DNA from: Branchiostoma floridae
Lineage: Eukaryota > Chordata > Leptocardii > Amphioxiformes > Branchiostomatidae
Assembly (NCBI RefSeq): GCF_000003815.2
Contig: NC_049992.1
Span: forward strand, 18,116,957-18,180,956
DNA: 64,000 nt
Reading direction: 5' to 3'
The notes beneath the pieces were generated by a model. It was not told the DNA's origin and searched no databases. It saw only the letters and a program-made list of their open reading frames with translations. Positions 59,964-64,000 of this stretch are shown here, piece after piece. Position 1 is the first letter of the stretch; the number at the start of each line of letters is the position of its first letter. Position numbers and translations under genes: made by a program.

Positions 59964-60285
59964 TAATCTCCAAGCAGATCATACAAATTACAATGGCATA
60001 AAATAGTACCAAACTGGCCAAGGAGTGTAGTCAGCCATCAGCTGTTTTTTTAAACGTTTTTTTAGTCGTTTTTATCGGGCTTTCTATTTCTTGCTGTATC
60101 AAAACCTAACGGCTGGCGTACTTCAAGAAAAATGACAAAATAGAAAGCCCGATAAAAACGACTAAAAAAACGTTAAAAAAACAGCCGGAGCCTAACCTCT
60201 GCTTGGAGAGTATCCTAGGCCGGCTTTACTCCTCTGCCAGCTTTTGATACTATCTTATGCTACCGTAGGATCTGCTTGGAGAGTA
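59964..60285. mobile_element. Composite MULE-like MITE with an internal palindrome
   Basis: Ends are TAATCTCCAAGCAGATC and GATCTGCTTGGAGAGTA, flanked by AAACAAGAC on both sides. The interior (60040-60212) is a palindrome, AGTCGTTTTTATCGGGC with its complement, followed by CCTCTGCTTGGAGAGTA, which is the 1409-1620 element's body. One family member therefore sits inside another. Confidence 0.85.
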
Positions 60286-61641
60286 AAACAAGACAAGAAG
60301 AGATCGAGAAGTGAAGAGTCTTCTACGGTTGGATACAGACTACAGAGACAAAGGTACTATTAAAGAAGCTGAACAAAGGAGTGCACTGTTTACTACATAT
60401 CCTCAAATTAACTGTTCAAAGTGTGAAATGCAGGAAGTCTGTTTTGAATCTCGTCACTGAGACGTCAAAATGTTATGTCCTTTGACAGCGGCCGATCAGA
60501 AGAAGGCTAGGGTCAGCTTGGTTTTTCCGTATGCTAACCGGAAACTATTATTTTCCTAGTTAGTTAGTGGTCTTCCGATACTCAACGAGATTTGCAAATG
60601 TTCACAAATGTCCGTATTCATAAATCACCCACACGTTTGATGTATTCTCATGTTAAAGTTTCATGACCAAGAAGTCGTCTGTGGAATATCTTCATCTAAC
60701 AGCCCCATCTTACGGAATTGGAGTGTACAGCAGGACGCAGCGCTAACGTCTGTTCTTGCGGTGTGGTCTACTCTCAGTGTTGTCTTCTCAGCTCCGTCCG
60801 GAAACCCTTGTGTTGTGCCCTCAAGACCCAAACACAATCCATTACAATGGAAATCAAAGCATCTTCAGTAGTCAGTAATCACCCCATCCGATTTAATTGG
60901 AGATGTAAGAAGGCTGATTTATCAGTCAGTAGATCGGATCTACAGGCGGCTTTCACACCAACTTGAATGGCAGTATTTACAAATACACATCAGACCGGCC
61001 AATCAACGACCGGAAGCTACCAATACATAGATCGGGGAGGCGTCTTGATTTAATTATTTACCTTTATTATTAAACTCAACAATGTCATCATTCGTGTAGA
61101 AGAATTGTATTTGATTTTGTAAAAGCTCGATTTTAACGTTCTTTTGAAGTTAGGCGCAGTTTATAGCTTAGAGAAGCCCTCTTGAGGGAGATTAATTTAG
61201 ACCGACCCCCGCAAATTCCTTAGCCCGCTCCCCACTCGATTTCATTCTTGCACATTTCATTTAGCCTGGCGACCAGGAGGTTGCATGTGTACACTCAAGT
61301 AGGTGGAGGTGAATTCCTTGATTCTACCTTTGTTTTTGCCAGGCGGAATCATCTGCATGCATCGGATCTAAAACCTGAAGTATCGGACTCAAGCTGCCTG
61401 GCGCTAGTACTGGAGGGGAACGTTGAAAAATCGGGCTGTAACAACAGTTGGCGGAACCTCCACTAGTGTACTTGCCCGAACGTGAGGTTTCTGGTTTGAT
61501 TCCCATTTGACGGACCGGATCAAACAAGGGACCAAAGAAAGAAAAAAAAGCAACCCTGGACCAAGTTCCGCAGGCAAGGAAAGTGTTTTGTAGGATCTTA
61601 TTGTTTTTAGGAAAAGTTTTGGTCGAGTAATTTGTTTCGCA

Positions 61642-62125
61642 ATGTCTCGGGGTCTGCTCGGGTTGTCAGCTGTGCTGCTAGCGGCCTTCCTCGTGAGGAG
61701 CGCCGAAGGACTGGACGGAGACGCTCCGGTGCGGTCGAACAGGCAGTGCCATGAAGATAACCTGATGAAGCGCGTGCGACGGGCCACCGCCATCGTGACC
61801 GGCACGGTCGAGCAGAAAATGAACGGCTACCCCGATGGAAAGTACAAGGCGAAAGTCCGAGTCTGGAGGGTTATGAAAGGTACGAACGAGATCCCCACCG
61901 CCAATAGAGTCCAGCCGCTCCGGGACCCGAGCAGGGGTGTAGCGGAGGTTATGGTGGACGGCTTCGGGGATCCCCACATCTGCGACAACGAGGTGGACCA
62001 GGGCGACACGCGGATCTTTCTCTTGGACAAGAAGCCGGCAGGCCCTCCGGACGAGTTCGAGCTGACCTCCAGTCTGATCCGAGTCACCCTGGATAACCTC
62101 ATACACGCAGAGTCCGCCGTCAAAG
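61642..62125 (+). CDS. AGRN: Agrin, first coding exon with NtA domain
   Basis: Translation from the ATG gives a signal peptide (MSRGLLGLSAVLLAAF, cleaved near residue 23). The NtA domain follows at about residues 34-155. Family motifs are TAIVTGTVEQ, KAKVRVWRVMKG, GFGDPHICDNEV, GDTRIFLLD and SSLIRVTLDNL; these align with vertebrate agrin NtA (VVLTGTVEE, KVRVWRYLKG, GFGDPLICDN, GDTRIFF). NtA holds agrin in the basement membrane by binding the laminin coiled coil. The exon probably ends at AAAG|GTCGGT, a weak donor; no better one is near before the stop at 62176. Follistatin, SEA and laminin-G exons must lie beyond the window. Base composition here is more GC-rich than around it, consistent with a first exon. 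Confidence 0.87.
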
Positions 62126-64000
62126 GTCGGTTTCACAAACACACACCTTCTCTACATATTGTTATATCTAACGGCTAAACAAATTAACGATACACGCACG
62201 AAATCCCAGATACGTAGGGAAAATTAAGACTAAAATTTCCCCCCACAACAACTTTTCCTTACTGCAATACCTTAGATTTTAGGGGCGTGAACAAGACATG
62301 TCTGTAAGAAACCCCCCATCCCCTTCTTCCAGTTTGTTATCTTCACCTATTTCAATTGGAAAGTTTTAACAGGATTTTAGGGGACATATCAGCTAAGTTT
62401 GCTCGGAAACGTTGAGGGTTTGACTTTGTGCTTTGCTGGGTGTTGATGTGTGAAAGATCTAGACTGTAAACATTTCTAATATTTCACGAGACTGAAGAGG
62501 GTGTCAAAGTAAAAACTCGAGATTCGAGAGGTTTTTGAGACAGCCTGCATGCCCCCCTCCCCACCCTTCCTGTGTTTCTCCTTTCTTGTCAAGAGGTGGG
62601 ACAGAAGGTATAGCATAACAAGACCCAACACAGAAAGGGCTTTGTAAAATCAATAAAAAGGAATATGGTCGGAGGAAGAAAGAAGTGGACAAGGCCGACC
62701 CCAGGTCACCCCAGTGAGCTCACTCGCCTCCTGCTAGGCAAAAAAAAAAATCCCCCAACTCAAAGTCCACCTAATTAGCCCAGTTGTAGCTTTCTAAACT
62801 CACCAGTTGAAGAGATAAGAGAAGAGGGGTTTGGAGATCAAAGTTGAGATACACACAGGGCTATCCCCTGGTTAGCTAGGCTGTAATCCAGGGTGGTCTA
62901 GGGCATGTTCCCCAGCCTGGCTCGACTACCCCCATGGTGAAATCCGACCCCTTAGCATCAGAACTGCGGACCCCAAGGAGAAAGAAACCCAAGTTTGTGC
63001 AGGGAGGGGGATGCTTTGTTTAGCTTCAAAACAAGACCAGTTGCCTAGCCCTAAGACACCTAGCTCCTGAAAGACCCAGCCAGTGCCCAGGATTAATTTA
63101 ACAGGGGATTTTGGTTAAAAGGAGGGTGAAAACTGTCCCGTTGTGTATGGTGGCAACTGGAGCCAGTCTGCTAGTGTGGAGTGGGCTTCAACTGAAAGAA
63201 CTCTGCTTGTGTATGGTGTATTGAGTTTCCTCCCATTCAGTCCAGAGAGGTGGTAAAAATATTTGTGTTTTGGCGTGTGCATGACTGGTGCTTGGACTTC
63301 CTAGCTGCCAAGTCTGGTAACCTATTACACCCAACCACCCCTCGACTCAACTCTAACTAGAACTGTGTCGTCACCAGCGAATAAAGGGTTTTATCCCGCC
63401 CCAAAAATAATCCGTAGGTTAAATGGGGGGCCCTATTATTTGCGTAGATACCGCCGGGCTTGTATACCAAACTTCTCGGGATGCCCTATATAACCTGAAT
63501 AAGCGGGGAGGAAAGATCAGCCAGATCTGTGTCGGAGATAACAAAAACGAGCTTGTCCAACATTTGCCATTCATATGCAACGCTTATGTGTATTAGGAAA
63601 TTAAGCTGTTCCTGAATGGAAAGGTACAAAAGAGGTGCTTTTACACCTATGGCAATTTAGGAGGGTTAGCAAGGGGCAACCCTGTAATCTAAGTGTCCGA
63701 GGGAATGATTTAGAGTCGCTCAAATTACAGGTATGACCTGGCAACACGCTAAGAATTGTTGATGAAACAGATGAGTTCTGTGATGAAAATTGTCGCCATC
63801 CGCCCATCCTGATTGATAGAGGTTGTAAGAACCGACGATACCTGTTGATCAGGGCTGTAAATCTCATTAGGTGAAACAAAAGGTTCATTTAGATAAGTGG
63901 ATGGGGTAAGAGATGGGAGGTACTGTTAGGAGAAGTTATACTGGGCTCCAAATTAAAGTTACCACTTGGTGTTGATCCTATAATGCGAAAGATGGCCTCG
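62126..64000. other. Agrin intron 1 (start)
   Basis: I find no second agrin exon before the window ends. The stretch is unremarkable apart from C- and A-rich patches. Confidence 0.55.

Larger units (their letters stand above)
58319..61641. other. Intergenic sequence between the acidic-protein gene and agrin
   Basis: Contains MITEs at 58497 and 59964, SINE bodies at 59590-59800, an AGTAG-rich simple repeat at 59850-59905, and a tRNA-like patch at 61440-61505 (GGTTTGATTCCC) just upstream of the agrin start. Short frames near 60650-60966 are not supported. Confidence 0.45.

Overview
The window looks like draft nuclear genome from an invertebrate deuterostome, most likely a cephalochordate (amphioxus, Branchiostoma). 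Genes are split into short exons with clean GT-AG introns. The products include a vertebrate-like CDKAL1 and an agrin with an NtA domain. The C2H2 arrays carry the repeated CEECSKQFS/HMRTHTGEKP wording that I associate with amphioxus. The non-coding sequence is packed with MITEs, SINEs and truncated LINEs. Three runs of N mark assembly gaps. The species call is inference; the gene models rest on reading frames and splice phases I checked by hand.

Layout. 1-6.1 kb: mobile-element-rich sequence with a gap and two candidate minus-strand exons of a membrane protein. 6.15-12.5 kb (+): the last nine exons of CDKAL1, a tRNA methylthiotransferase, starting at its radical-SAM cysteine motif. 13.7-22.5 kb (-): a tandem segmental duplication carrying two 11-finger C2H2 zinc-finger genes, whose copies differ by dated MITE insertions. 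22.5-36.1 kb: mostly repeats, with no gene I can support. 36.2-40.7 kb (+): an unnamed coiled-coil gene ending in two tandem TAZ-type zinc domains. 44.7-50.5 kb (-): a complete eight-exon BIR-RING (IAP-like) gene whose seventh exon is interrupted by a 1.5-kb foldback-type transposon. 50.5-56.1 kb: repeats and one heat-shock-element-like cluster. 56.2-58.3 kb (+): three exons of an unrecognised acidic protein. 61.6-62.1 kb (+): the first coding exon of agrin, which continues past the window.

The genes do not form a pathway; this is ordinary metazoan gene spacing. The strongest points for a second look are the coiled-coil/double-TAZ protein, in which both domains keep identical ligand spacing, and the IAP gene, where removing one transposon and one copy of its 10-bp target duplication restores a continuous frame across eight exons. 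Other points are the triplicated CDKAL1 exon piece and a set of MITEs whose empty sites are preserved in the sister copy of the zinc-finger duplication.
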